Numbered from the stretch's first letter, positions 31,301 to 43,489 are shown. The stretch is 64,000 nt of DNA from Eleusine coracana subsp. coracana (GCA_032690845.1 CM064422.1:496001-560000); one strand, 5' to 3'. Numbers and translations: made by a program. Notes: generated from the sequence alone by a model not told the origin.

Positions 31301-33286
31301 GACACTAAATGCATCAAAAGGCATCTGCGGACAACCCAGGTGAAACCAAAGTATGTATAGGACATTAAATGTATCAAAGACATCGACAATTGCTAGGGCC
31401 AGAAAAAATAGCACGTTGAACTCCGGATAACCCGAGTGAAACTAAGGTATGTAGGGGACGCTAAATGCATCAAAAGACATCTATGGACAACCCAAGTGAA
31501 ACCAAAGTATGTATGGGATGTTAAATGCATCAAAGACATCGACGATTGCTAGGGCTAAAATGCTGATGTATTCTTTTTTCTTTTGAAACTTTGGATAGTG
31601 CACACACACACAATGAGAGTACCGAAACACAGGCCAAAGATGATGAGATAGGACCAGGTACAGATTCGATCTATTCCCTACAATGGATAGTATATTTGTC
31701 CAAAGAAAACATTAGAGCAAACAAATAGTTCTTACATGAGACAAATTGTCTTGCCAGAATGCCAGGTACTAGCAGCGCACATGTTCTTACAAAATATGGT
31801 TCTCCAGGTCAGATATACGCACATGTTAATGAAAAATTGTATATAGTCCGTTGTCTTTATTTTATCACCATCAAATTACTGTTGCTATGATATCATACGG
31901 TGTTTCAGTGCTGGCATTGCCTAGCCTAGAAAAGGAAGAAATCATTGATCTCATAATACATGACACTGGAGTGGGCCTGGTGTAGACTGTATATGTTATA
32001 TATGTTAATTTTGTAAGATTCTGATCATTTCACAGAATTTTGTAATCTCGAGCATTGTATCGATCCATCTCACTAACTTCTCATGGGAGTAGCTGTGGTG
32101 CATGAGCGGACAAACACGTCGAACTGTTATCAGAACTGTCAAAATGGGAATATTGGAACAAAAAAGTCTTGGACCAAGAAATGAAGACAGAGACAGGTAA
32201 TTGAAAGTGCGACATTATTACTCTTAATTGATTAGTAGTATATTTTAATCTTACTGACATTGTTTTTATATAAGTAATGATACTTGATGTTATGTATTGA
32301 ATTATTTTATATACTGTATTATAATATTGTATTTATTTTATTATTTATATGAGTGCCCGTGCGTATCGACTGTGAGTGTGTCCAATGCCCTCTTTATATG
32401 TATTGACAGTATTGTGAGTTATGCCAGTAGCAACGCATGAGCATTTTGCTAGTTCAAGCTGAGATGCAATTGGTATAGCAGGGAGCAGGAACAAATGTAC
32501 AAAGGAATCAACTGAAAGGCAAAAATGTGGACTGGGATACTTGATAGAACCCAAAATGCTGCATATACAGCTCTGGTGCATGCTACTACTCGCATACTCC
32601 AGTCCTCAACACAAGATAAATATTGCCAGAGAGCATTACACGCAGATGTGGTTTCAAATGTAGTAGGCTCACCTGGAGCATAGAAGCTGAGCATCCTGTT
32701 GGCATGGTACCTGCAAGGAAATGGAGGCAGTCCGTGAACAATTGCAACAAGTACAAGATTATCAAAGAATGTGTCAGACTATTCTGAAAATGAGATGGCC
32801 CCGGCACTATGGATTGTCACTGTCAGATCCGCCTAAATTGTGGTGGTACCGTACCGTAACAATTAACTGGATACGCCATGATCTAGAACGTTTAGCTTTC
32901 ACCTGGATCTCGAGCGAATCCAGCAGAATCCAAAGCCCCTAAGCAGAATACTAGTATCCAGAACAAGTGAAGAGAAAGCGCGGTAAGTACCAGGGGATGA
33001 CGGGATCGGAGGCGGAGGCACGTCGGGAGGCGGGCCGCACGATGGCGTCCGGGACGCGCTTGTTGAGGTCGCGTAGGATCTCGACGAGCGGGCGCGTGAC
33101 CCCCGAGGGCGCGGCGTCGAGCGGAACGACGTAGTTGTTGGTCGAGGCTACCGCGCCCGGCGGCTTCCACTCCGGCGCCGCGGCGGCGACGACCGCGCGG
33201 CGGGGGCGAGCGGAGGAGCGGGGGAAGGCGAAGGCAGGGGCCGGGGAAACGAGGGTGCGCGCTAGGAAGGCGGGCGCGAGCTCCAT
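28390..33286 (-). CDS. RAD52-2: Organellar DNA-binding protein RAD52-2 (ODB-like)
   Basis: Four exons: 32991-33286, 32673-32710, 29404-29495, 28390-28536; 190 residues. Plant RAD52-2 binds single-stranded DNA and supports recombination repair in chloroplasts. The Arg/Ala/Pro-rich N-terminus (about 1-50) looks like a transit peptide. The conserved part follows: NNYVVPLD, GVTRPLVEILRDLNKRVPD, IPWYHANRMLSFYAPGWCGE (around the 38-bp exon 2), VTVVYRVTVRGTDGEVHREA and the terminal AFCKACARFGFGLYLYHEDE. The only departure noticed is a longer acidic tail (DETP). Intron 2 is 3.2 kb, nearly all of it an inserted Helitron, so accurate splicing of the short exon 2 depends on tolerating that insertion. 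Confidence 0.9.
28976..29044. repeat. Near-perfect hairpin in RAD52-2 intron 3
   Basis: aaggata-A(n)-tcagagta (28976-28999) pairs with tactctga-T(8)-atcctt (29023-29044) around a loop of about 23 bases. The RNA could form a 21-bp stem. No element family was recognised. Confidence 0.7.
29830..29976. repeat. 87-bp tandem repeat within the Helitron
   Basis: gcgatccaatccaaa starts at 29830 and again at 29917, and both copies continue to gatctgctggagt with small indels. Confidence 0.75.
30432..30592. mobile_element. Degenerate Stowaway-like MITE in the Helitron
   Basis: The left end ctccctcgcagtataaaagta and the right end tatattttgagacgcatagag are recognisable but diverged versions of the grass ctccctccgt... 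termini. The internal sequence (ttagatacatgagacatgct) fits the class. Confidence 0.5.
31231..31556. repeat. 168-bp tandem repeat, each unit two half-repeats
   Basis: ccagaaaaaatagcacgttg occurs at 31231 and 31399, and the two 160-170 bp units stay similar to 31556. Each unit has two related halves built on acccgagtgaaac..aaggtatgta..gga..taaatg.atcaaa, so four half-units lie in line. Confidence 0.85.
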
Positions 33287-35240
33287 GGGCGGCGAGCGGC
33301 AGCAGGCGGGTGCTCAAAACTTCCGTCCGAGAAGGGAAAGGTTGGTGCGGCGAGCCGGCGAGTCAGTAAACGGGATGAGTGATGCCTCGCCGAACTTGAC
33401 TGGTAGCTGAGCTGGTGAGTGGCGCGTTTGTTGAGGCGCCATCTCAGCCCTTCCAACACCATCCAACGTTTGAAAGCCCAGGACAGTTCTTGTGGGAAAC
33501 ACTTTAAACGAGCAAAATTATTTGCAACAGATCACGTTTTCACTGCACATCATACAATTATCAATACATTTACAATTGGCCGGCAGAATGTTCGTTGGAG
33601 ACTTCATTGCTACAAAAAGAGCCAAAAAAAAAAAAGCTTATCAAATGCTACCTCTGAATTTTATTTCAACCATAAAAAAGTTTGTAGGCAGTAGGAAAAA
33701 ACATTCGTCCCGGCTTGCGCGCCAATTATTTGCAGGTATGTCCATTTGATACTTCATCACTTCGACACTATATGCATGGCAATGGCATCACAAATAAGCC
33801 ATATCAGATAGATAATATTGAAAGTTCAAACTGTAAATTCTGAATCGTTTTGACAAATGGAACAGAAGAAATTATTATTTAGCTGAACGTTTCCAATGTC
33901 ATATTTATAAGTTTGTCAAAATTTGAGAAAAACTCAAATATCTGTTGCACTCGTGATTGAGATTTCAGCCAACAAATCCCACCCGGATTTGTTTAATCAT
34001 TGGAATTTGAAGGTGTCCTTGTTTAATCATTAGAAATGCAGGCGTAAGAATATAGGCTCCTAACTTCTCACACAAAGAATGGTTGCTCGGATAATAGAAG
34101 AACAAAACAGAATCCGACTCCAACATTTTTTTTCTAAAATAAATCATTTCTTCAATGAGGATATGACATCCATAAGTAAATCCAAGCAAAGACACTTTGG
34201 AGCAAAAAGTAAACTAAATCGAGATTTAACACAAGCCGAACACTCGAAAGTTGCTCTGCTATATACCCTGGAGAGGGTTACAAAGAGCGAACAAAAGGCT
34301 TAAAACGGTATGATTAAACAAACATCTCTTTTTCGAGCCTCTATCTGAAGTTGAAGTCATAAAACTCCACAAATTTTATATGTACAATAAATATGGTTGA
34401 ACTGCAAGAGAAACACAGAAGCACTAAACATCCAACAGAGCATGTCATAAAACATATGCCTCATGAATCCCCAAAACTGAGACACCTATCTCAGTATCTC
34501 TAGGTCTAGGATGACAGATTGCCAATCCCTTTTGGAACACATATTTGTCAGGGATTAGATAGTACCATATCACTTCTGGTCTTAGATCACCTTTTGCCTA
34601 CTGCATTTCATGCTAAATAGAATAAATAAAACAAAGACGAGGTTTAACATTCAATATTTTTTTTTAGAAAATAACAGCTTGTCATAAGATTTATAATGCA
34701 ATACAGTAAGACTCAGGCTATTGTGTCTAAACCTTGCTGAATTAAGTAGAAATGCATTTTATAATAACTCTTACTCACATTATCATTTAAACAGGTGATA
34801 CGGAATGAACAACACCAAACCCATATCTCATATCCAGACAAGTCAGACCGAGCTTTCTTAAGGAGCATCTAAACCTGATGTTCAACAAAAGTTAAATCCA
34901 CAAACATGAAGAAACCAAGTGACTTGAACTGACTAGGGACTAGGTAAAGCTTGACATGAGCAGATTTACAAAACATCACAATATACTTTGCAGCTAACTA
35001 TGTTCAGCGATTCTAAGGTGGCCTCTCACAGCACATATGAAGGATCCTTCCTTGCAGAGTACAATATCGGGAAGACTTTTTACGAAACCTATATACTGAT
35101 GGTGAGTAATTTCAAGTTGGGAGAGGTAACTATTCGAACTGGCATTAGTTAACAGCTATTCGCCTATTCGAAGCTTCTGATGCCGGTATGTGCGTTAGAA
35201 GGAGCTCAAACATGTGGCTATTCAGGTTCCACAGTGCATT
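33287..35240. other. Intergenic, no gene recognised
   Basis: RAD52-2 promoter side on the left; probable 3' UTR of the FRIGIDA-like gene on the right. Several short ORFs show no recognisable family. Confidence 0.55.
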
Positions 35241-36781
35241 CTACTGTACATTCACCTCAGCAGTTGTTCTCTTTCTCTTTGTTCCTGTAAAGGCTTGTTT
35301 TGGCTGTCCAACACGTTCTTCAAGCAACGCAATCCTCTCAGCGATACCAAAGGAAGAAAATTCTGAGGGACATAGCTTCTGATCCTCCACGCACTTGGAT
35401 GTTAATCTCAAAAGAGCCAGCTCCTCCTCATCACGTTCCTTCTGTACAGAAAGAATTGCACATGCTAGTCAGGGATAAAGCATGCGAATGTATAGCAGTT
35501 TGTGAAGATTACTAGATTAAGGAATAACATTTACGTAACAGCTATTCAATGTACATAATAGCATAAATAGTAGTTCCATAAGCCAAATGTGTGAATTCTG
35601 CAAAGCACGCACAGATTAGTACTAGTATGAGAACGCAAATACGTACCAATGGCAGCTCCTCGCTCTCCCTTTTCCTGTCGTGCTCAACTTTCTCCATGAT
35701 GTGAGTTAGTGTTGGAGCAAGAGGGAAAGCATTCTGGAACTCAAATGCAAGGATAATGCGTATTGCCTGCAGATACATATTCCTGTTCAGCATTTCAACC
35801 ACAACATCTGCAATGAGGAACAGAATTGCAGTTAGGCACGAACAAAGCAGAGGATAATTTGGCCTCGGTGACCGCGTCAGTGCGAAAGGGGTGGTACATT
35901 CCCTCACCTCGCATTGTCTTCACAAAGAGCTTGGAGCATCTGAGCACCTTGGTGCAGGACAAGCTGTTGGCAGCAGTCAAGAGGTCGTAGAGCTCCTGCG
36001 GCGGGAACTCAATGGGAACGCCGAATGCGGCCATGAAGAGAATGAGGCCGCGGGCCTCCCTGGTGCCGGCAGCGCTTAATCGGCCTCTGACGCGCACAAG
36101 CCGGCTGCGCCAGGTCAGCACCGCCTCGCGCGCCTCCTCCTGAAGCTCGGTCTCCCCCTGCCCCGGTCGGCGAGGGCACCCCCCGCGCACGTACAGCTCG
36201 AGGAGGAGGACGCACGCGGCCTCCGCGTCCCTGCTCTCGGCGCAGATGTAGTAGCGGCCGACGGCGCGGAGCACGAGCACGGCGGGGTCCGGGGCGCGCC
36301 GTAGCGCATCGGGGCCCACGACGCGCAGCCACTCGCGATCGGCCAGGCGGGCGGTGAGGAAGCGGCGGAGGTCACGCGGGGACATCTTCTCGCACAGGAG
36401 CCCCAGCTGCGCCGCCGCCGCCGGGTCCTCGTCCTTGCGCTCGCGCTCGCGCTCGGGATTGGGTGAGGGCTTGGGCTGCGGCTCGGGGACCACCTCGCGC
36501 TCTGGCTCCGGCGCGGGATCGCGCTCGGGCACGGGTTCCTGCTCCTGCTCCGGCGCGGGATTGAGTTCGGGGACGGGCTTAGGGTCGGATTTGGGGCCCG
36601 GGAAGTGGGCGGCGAAAGTGGCGGCGATGGAGGCGACGTCGAGGAGGACGGAGTTCCACTGGTCGAGGAAGTTCGCGAGGGCATCGCTGTAAGAAGCGAG
36701 GCTGTTGACGGAGTGCAGCACGGCGGCGCATGAGGCGCTGGCAGCGGCGGTGGCCGCGGGAGGTGGCGACGGCGGCGCCAT
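35241..36781 (-). CDS. FRIGIDA-like protein
   Basis: Three exons: 35908-36781, 35647-35807, 35241-35441; 411 residues. The FRIGIDA family are plant nuclear scaffold proteins; FRIGIDA itself activates the flowering repressor FLC, and FRL paralogues act with it or in other nuclear roles. The start MAPPSPPPAA is followed by a helical segment (VNSLASYSDALANFLDQWNS), then about 55 residues of Pro-Glu repeats. The conserved domain follows: LCEKMSPRDLRRFLTARL, YYICAESRDAEAACVLLLEL, RGLILFMAAFGVPIEFPPQE, DVVVEMLNRNMYLQAIRIIL. The C-terminus has KERDEEELALLRLTSKCVED and a basic GTKRKRTTAE, a likely nuclear signal. A longer Met-started frame reaches 36925, but that part has the (tggtc)n repeat and reads like 5' UTR. 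Confidence 0.85.
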
Positions 36782-36836
36782 GGGCGAGAGGGGTTTGGGT
36801 CCGCTCCGGTCGGCTAGGGGTTTCTGTTTCAGCCCC

Positions 36837-36865
36837 GGTCTGGTCTGGTCTGGTCTGGTCTGGTC
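36837..36865. repeat. (tctgg)n pentanucleotide repeat in 5' UTR/promoter
   Basis: About five perfect tggtc/tctgg units lie some 60 bp upstream of the FRIGIDA-like ATG. Length variation here could affect the leader; this is inference. Confidence 0.9.
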
Positions 36866-37212
36866 GCGGTCGCGGTGACCGGTGGTTGGGGATCCTTGTG
36901 CGTCGCGTCGGGTGGCCAAAATCAAAACACATCTAAGGTATTCTTGTGTTTCTGAAGTTTAATATGAAGTTAATAATATTGAATTTTGATAAGAATCTGT
37001 ATTAGTCATGTGAAATTCAGAAACGAAATCTATAAAAAGAAATTGATGAAGATGTGCGCAAATGAACTCTGAAATTCACCGGCATGAATCCCTTCTTCGT
37101 GCTGTTGTTCATATACCGTCCAACATGTTATAATTATTTTGTTAGAATTTTACTAAATATATGTATTAGTCACATGATAAATACATAGCTCGAGATATAT
37201 AAAATATTTGTT

Positions 37213-37450
37213 GTCACCATTCAAAGTTTGATGTAGTGTCTGGATGGAGAACCAGATATCCTCTTAGCTGGTTTGACGTGACGTGTTCGACGAGAAATCA
37301 AACATGCCACGCCAAACTTTGGACGTAAAGTGTTTGTTGTTATTGTCCAAGATTTGGTGTAGTGTCTCGATGGAGAACCAGCTAACCTCTTGACTGGTTT
37401 GACGTGACGTATCCGACGAAAAATCAAACATGCCACGCCAAATTTTGGAT
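37213..37450. repeat. Two tandem 126-bp foldback units
   Basis: gtagtgtct..gatggagaaccag..ctggtttgacgtgacgt..atcaaacatgccacgccaaa occurs twice with a 126-bp spacing. Each unit starts with a caaagtttg-like and ends with a ccaaa(c/t)tttgg-like sequence in inverse orientation, so each could fold on itself. Confidence 0.8.
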
Positions 37451-38488
37451 CGCCATGCTGAACACTCATATAAAAACAACAACTTATTTCTTTGTTTTTT
37501 CTTTCTTTCTACCATAGTTGTGTCATCGATTTTGAACAAATAACCTTCGACGTTGCCTCACTTATGACCAGGGGCGGAGCAAGGCCCCTTCCCCCTCTGC
37601 TTTGAATAATTCTTTGAAGAGATTTACAGTGATAGACCATTAAAAAAATAACACTTGATCATCATAAAAATCAGCTTAACTTTTCAATCCGACCCCCTCC
37701 TTTCCTTCGGTTCTGGCTCGGCCAGTGCTTACGTGATTGGTGAGAGAGGTGAGACTGAGAATCAAACTACATTCTTCATGAAACAAGTACTCATAAGCAT
37801 CTTTCTATTATGGAATTTAAAGTATTTGTTGCCTTGAGAGTCTGCTATAACATTGCATATGACACGTTCTTTCTAGTATATCAGGCATCACCTGAGATGG
37901 AACTCTCACTTTCCAAGTTGTGCTCGATTTTTTTTTTCCTTTGTTTTTCTCTACTTAAAAAGTAAGAACGTGTGGACTCTGAAATTCATCACCATGAATC
38001 CCTTTCCGTTTTGCTGTCCATATTGCCCAACAAGTAACGTGTGAGGCTATATGTGTTCACTAATATTCTGAAATTCAAGACGATCCAAATTAAGTTCTTC
38101 ATAGAAGACGTGTGAGGCTGGGCCGAGAATGGCGGCCCAAAAGTATCGGCCTAATGAAAGTACGTAAACAAGTTGCGAGTCCGGCCCTTGCATGTTGGAA
38201 ACGAAATCAAATCGTGACTGGAAGGGGCACAAGTGCAAACTACTAGAAGTTAACTAGGATCCGAAATCAAATAACTTGGTGACCTTACCAAAGCCAACCA
38301 ACGTCGTTGACAGTGGATAGATGAAAAGAACTTTGCCGATGGACAAGTGTTTGTGCCCTAGGTATGTATGACGCGATCGATCTCTCTCCAACTCGCACCG
38401 ATGGCACGTGATGTTCTGTAGAAACTTGATGAAAGTCAGCTACTGCTGATTGTACTTTTGCAGGTCCGGAAAAGAAGAAGAAGAAGCG
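37451..38488. other. Intergenic with a possible hAT-like remnant
   Basis: aggggcggagcaaggcccc near 37571 and ggttctggctcggccagtg near 37710-37728 resemble opposite ends of a short hAT-type MITE, but no target duplication was seen. Otherwise nothing was recognised. Confidence 0.35.
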
Positions 38489-38707
38489 ATGGAGCTTGAG
38501 CAGCAAAACACAATCATGATTAGAGGATTCAAGTTCCGGAATAACAAGGGTTTCAAGTTCTGCCGCCGCGACGAGTATGGCGTGAGGCCGTACGCGGGAG
38601 GCCGCGTGGTGGTCAAGCCCACCCTATTCGGTTACGAGATGTTGCTACGCATGAAGTTTAACCTAGCACGGACCAACGATTTTGGCGAGGTTGCTGGTAA
38701 AACCTAG
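38489..38707 (+). CDS. Small ORF of unknown function
   Basis: A 72-residue ORF, MELEQQNTIM to FGEVAGKT, basic and Arg/Phe-rich (IRGFKFRNNKGFKF, YGVRPYAGGRVVVKPT). A consensus splice acceptor (ttgtacttttgcag) lies just before it, so it may be a last exon. No family is recognised; it could be a gene fragment or chance ORF. Confidence 0.25.
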   Translation: MELEQQNTIMIRGFKFRNNKGFKFCRRDEYGVRPYAGGRVVVKPTLFGYEMLLRMKFNLARTNDFGEVAGKT

Positions 38708-39318
38708 CACGGCATGGTATTTTTCCTATCTAGTGTCCGTCGCAGTTTTAAGCTGTGCAATAGTATTCTTGTGACTAACAATTAACAACAGACCGAAGTG
38801 TTCAAGGTTGTGTTACGAGATCAAATATATATATTTCATTATTATTACGACTCCTAAAGTGAACGCAACTCGATCCGATCACCTAAATATGCCCCGTAGC
38901 AAAGAGATGAGGCGGCCTTTTGTACGGACATTTCCTATAGCTCGTTGAAAGATGTATGTACAAGACTCGTTCATGTCAAACATACAATTGATTAGTCACG
39001 GAAGCATTACATTCAAAAGAAAGGTTCACCAACATTCAAGACTGTAAAGTTTACAACACCAACAATTCTAGCAGTGCTGCTAAGCAGGTATTCAACACCC
39101 ACTGATTCTTGCCTCGGTACAGTTGAATTTGTTGTTAGCATCCATAAGAAGATACATAAATACTGATAGCTAAGCATGCAATCCAGAGTGTGCATTTTAC
39201 GAGCCTCTATCCAGGGGGATACAGCTCTGCGAAAACTGGTCCATGGTTTGCCCCCACGAAAACTGGCAAACCTAACTCAAATAATAGTCCAGGGGGATAC
39301 AGCTCTATCAACATGCAT

Positions 39319-42300
39319 TCAATCCTGCAAAGATTACAATAAAACCAAAGAAGCATTATTATATATGAAAATAAAAGTAAAGATGCATATCAGACGTTTC
39401 GACTGTTACCTCTTCAATTGGCGTGCTTCCATCATCTTGTTTATGCTCACCAGCCCCGCTCTCTTGGTTCTGACCATCTGTGTCCATCTTGTCAGCTTCC
39501 TCTGATGCTTCAGCCATATTAGTGTCAGGCTTTGGCATAGCAAATTCTGCAGGGATTTGACCAGTGCTCAATGCCTGGTAACAACAACAATAAACAATAA
39601 TTAGTATTTGGTTGCAAAACAAACACAACAGCACCCTATGAAATATTACCTTCTCAAGCCTTGCAACTTCCTCCAGAGTTTGAGAACTCACAATAGCAGC
39701 CTACAAAGATAGAACATTGCAATCCAGTTAAAACAGCCAGAACTGTCGTGTAAAACATATACAGGAAAGTATCACCCATAATAATAACAATATATGATAA
39801 AACACACACGAGAATATGTTGCAAACCAGAAAAATATTTGGCAAGCTTTCTACCAATGCAAAAGCACAAGTAACAAAAGATCTGCTAGTATGTTATACCA
39901 GGAGTACTTATAGGTGACAAAGCAGGTACCTTGATTGCTGTGATTTGTTCAGGTGTTGGGCCAACAACTTTAGGAGCATGTGCCTCCTTTGTGTTGTCTT
40001 GAGCATCTGTCAGCTCTCCTGGATTAAATGTTTTGGTAGGTACCTTCTTTGCCTGTTCCTCGGCCTCTTTTGAGTGGAACTTTTTTGCTGCTGCAACCCT
40101 CTCCTGCACACAGAAACAGATCTCCCAGGAGATTCAGAACTAGAAACAGTGCATGCACACCAGATAACAAACATCAAAATCAAAGCATTCCATGGTGTTC
40201 ATGCATCTAATTAGTAAGAATCCAAAGTCAAAAGATTTGCTTGTTTGTCCCTTTTGCTGCCAGCACTTCTGCAGTCCATTCCAATACACATTTTGGAAGC
40301 CATTCCAAATGAAATGCATACATAACCTGTGGGGGGAATAAGTGAACTAATCAAGCAGCAATGCAGTTTCTTTCTAGATGCATATCTTTGAAAAGCAACT
40401 TTGTGACTGAACAAGATAGCATGATGGAAACCAACTAAACTCATGTAAAAAAGATAATGAGTGATTTCCGAAACAAAAGAGATAACTAATGGAACTTTCA
40501 TTTGTGACAGTAACTATAAGCTACTCCATTTGTCCTGGACTGGACCTGACAATATGAAGGAATTACGACACCAGAAACAAACTGGTAGTTGGCGCTAGAT
40601 TCGCCTCACTAACAAGCAGACTAATGTAATAATATGATGGAAACATGACTCAGCCAGCTATAGCCCCAAATCAACCTAAACTGCATAAACTCTGTTTGCG
40701 AAACCAATCAAATTTTGATTCCTTTGCATATGAATACTGGTGTGACAGATTTTTCAGAAACCTAAACATGAGTGCAAGTGGATGTTATACAAAAACAAGC
40801 AGAACATAGTTATATGCTATACATGACAATGCTAACCTGTTGTTTCACTTTCTTGAAATCCAGCAACCTCAAATGCTTCAACTTATGGATCACATAAAGC
40901 CGATAGTCAGGTTGCTTAGTTACAGTATTATCCAGTAAGCTGAGATATTGTAGCTTTGGGAGAGAAGCCAGGGGGTCAATCTCCGCAAGATTTGTCAGGC
41001 GATTGTTCGTGAGCACCAGAGTATGCAACTTTGGCAAAAACTCTGAAAGACAAGAAAAACAAACAAAGAAAAGTGAATTGTAGAGCAGATATGTAAGTGA
41101 AAAATACATGCTGACACAAGAAATAATATTGGTTTACTCACCTCCAAGATTGGGATTTATACGGGTGATTCTGTTATTGTTAACTAGTAGAGTGCCAAGA
41201 CGATTCAAGTAAGGAAAATTTTCAAGCTTAACAATCTCATTGTCTGACAAATCAATAGTGTCAAATTGGTCCTGTTACAAAGAAAATTAATAAAAATGGT
41301 GTTAATACAATTTAGAGAAGAAATCCATGCATCAAAACCATCTCAATGAGTCTGGAAGTACTTGTTTCAATTAACTAAAATCAAATGGCCAAAAAATCAA
41401 CTCACTGCTACACTAATAAATGAAAATCACTAAGATATGCATTATCCAGAGTTCCAGAGTGATGGATATTAAATGGACAACATATACAAACTTAGAAAAA
41501 CACATGTTCATTAAAACTTCAAACAAACCAAAGGGGACAAACAGTCAGGTAGACACCTAGACTATATTATATCTACATCTCCTCAAGCCCACAGCCAGAT
41601 CAAAGGTGTGAATAAAAGAAAACACTAACGTCCTACAGTACATGTATGACAGTCACCAACATTCACCACCAAAAAATGAGCCCCAAGTAAAACATACAGG
41701 GCCATTCAATACATCGCCCTTGTAAGCATCCACTTTTTTTTCCTGACTAAAAACAAAAAAACAACTATTCGGTTTACACATTACTTTATTGCCTAGAGAA
41801 TTTTCTAAACAATACCTTCATTTTGAAAATATATTTCACCACTCAGATGAAAGGTATCTGGTGACTCCAACAAGCAAAGTGTTCTCAAAATTTACAGGCT
41901 CCAGCAATATTAACATTTCAAATATGAGGGCCCTCTTTCAAGTGAATGTCAGCTACGCCCACGAACTGAAAGTCCACAAGGCACTACTTGATTGGCATCA
42001 GCAAAGTACCATAATTCACATATGTGACATTGTAACTTAAAGAACAAAAGAGCAAAGTGTCCCTTTTCAAGCTATTTAAGTCCTTAAATTACAGTGCCAT
42101 CGCCAGAGATAAACACTTAGGGCCACACCACGAGGCCATAGATTAAGAAGGTAGCATAAGTTGCAATTTCTATGTTGCTACCTAAGGCAGACCACATGGC
42201 CATTCAAGTGTGCCTAACTTGCTCCCAATCTTGTAACGAGAGGTTGACGTAGCAGACTATATAGCTCACCTCGGTGGCGCCGAGGTTCTCGATGACAGCG

Positions 42301-42472
42301 ATCTTGTTGCCTGCAGCGAAGGTGGAGCAAAGGTGTTAGTCAGAATAGCAAACCCTATTAGATCTGATAGGAGGGGGACAAGTGGGTAACCTCGGAGGTC
42401 GAGCTCACGCTCCTTGATGGCGTTGAAGAAGTGCGGGCTCTTCCATATCAGGTCGGCGGTGAGCCTCACCAT
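39319..42472 (-). CDS. U2A': U2 small nuclear ribonucleoprotein A' (spliceosome)
   Basis: Eight exons: 42391-42472, 42270-42310, 41142-41271, 40837-41042, 39930-40103, 39650-39700, 39410-39574 and a final coding piece 39319-39324; 284 residues. U2A' pairs with U2B'' on stem-loop IV of U2 snRNA for branch-site recognition. The N-terminal leucine-rich repeats are intact: MVRLTADLIWKSPHFFNAIK, ELDLRGNKIAVIENLGAT, DTIDLSDNEIVKLENFPYLN, LLVNNNRITRINPNLGEFLP, LVLTNNRLTNLAEIDPLASL, YLSLLDNTVTKQPDYR. The cap LRLLDFKKVKQQER follows, then a charged C-terminal tail (KKFHSKEAEEQAKKVPTKTF, GPTPEQITAIKAAI, AFAMPKPDT-like). After exon 7 only two codons remain (Asp, stop) in exon 8, the rest being 3' UTR. 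Confidence 0.93.
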
Positions 42473-43489
42473 GGCGGGGAGAGCGGCGGCGGCCGGGGCT
42501 CGGCTGGGGAAGGAGACGGGAGCCGGCGAGGTTGAGTCAGGAGGTGAAAAACCCTAGTCGAGCAGCGGATGCGGCGCGAGATGCAAGCGGGTTGGGCAGT
42601 CCCAAAACGAGTCCTTGGGCTGGATTTGGGTCGGACCAAAAGTCCGAAACGTGTCCTCTGGTTCGCCAAACGCGATCCATGTTTTGCCCCCTTATTATGT
42701 TTTTTTTATTTGTCAACTCAGAGAAAAATCATAATAACAAAACCTAGAGATTTATTCATACAAAAAGATATGATACAAACACTAAATACTAAACATCGAG
42801 AGAACCATTATACTATGAGTACAATAAACATATTGCACCATGATTTTTTATATTTCAATAGATTAAGCATGTAGTTCGTAGTTTCAACAAATTTCACTGA
42901 GGAATGTATATATTTAATCTATTAAAAAAGTCGACAAGAGGCAATATATAAAAAAAAGACTATATAAAGTATTAATTAGTCAACAATATATGATCAGTCA
43001 GATAAATTTAACAAGAAAACGCTACAACACACCAATGGTTGTCAAGCTAGGATGAGCAAAATAATTCTAGAAAAGCAGATTCAGAATCCTTGACAGAAGA
43101 AAATAATCTTATGAGCAAAAGATGTCTTATGAACATATCAGCTAAAGAAAATTAGAAAACTATTATTCAATACACATTTAATTATTTATACACCATGAAA
43201 CATTCTTTTATCATACTTTCTCTATTTTTTTAATATTGTCGTTAGGACATTCAATTGTAGTTGTTTTGTAAGTCAATTCCCTTGTCTGAAACGACAGTAA
43301 TTTGTGATTGGAGGGAGTACATTTGAAATAAATAGGAAGGAAAAAAAAATCATATCATTTTTATACGGAAATAAGTTGAATCCACATTTGAAAAATATAA
43401 CCAGCCACAATATCTACTTGTTTATTATTTTTATTTTTCCTTTAAAGAAAAACACGGCTATAAAGACAGTATACAATTTATTCCGAGTC
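42473..43489. other. Intergenic, AT-rich
   Basis: The U2A' promoter side has a telo-box-like aaaaccctag at about 42548. The remainder is AT-rich. A lone ggagggagtac near 43313 looks like one end of a Stowaway MITE whose partner is not visible. Confidence 0.5.

Larger units (their letters stand above)
29561..32453 (+). mobile_element. Non-autonomous Helitron in RAD52-2 intron 2
   Basis: The 5' end tctctactacttaatagatt matches the conserved grass Helitron start, and the 3' end is a gtagcaacgcatgagcattttgctagt-type terminus ending CTAGT. The host bases are A before (29560) and T after (32454), the AT target Helitrons use. It is 2893 bp long. No Rep/helicase reading frame was found, so movement would need a helper. 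Inside are two tandem repeat blocks, a degenerate Stowaway-like MITE and a long A tract. No captured gene could be identified. Confidence 0.85.

Noticed and set aside
31227..31556. CRISPR-like or satellite array
   Set aside because: Only two long units without unique spacers, in a plant Helitron; an ordinary tandem repeat.
35795..36925. 376-residue Met-started ORF as the FRIGIDA-like N-terminus
   Set aside because: The extra 48 residues come from pentanucleotide-repeat leader sequence, and the 3' end reads through a splice donor.
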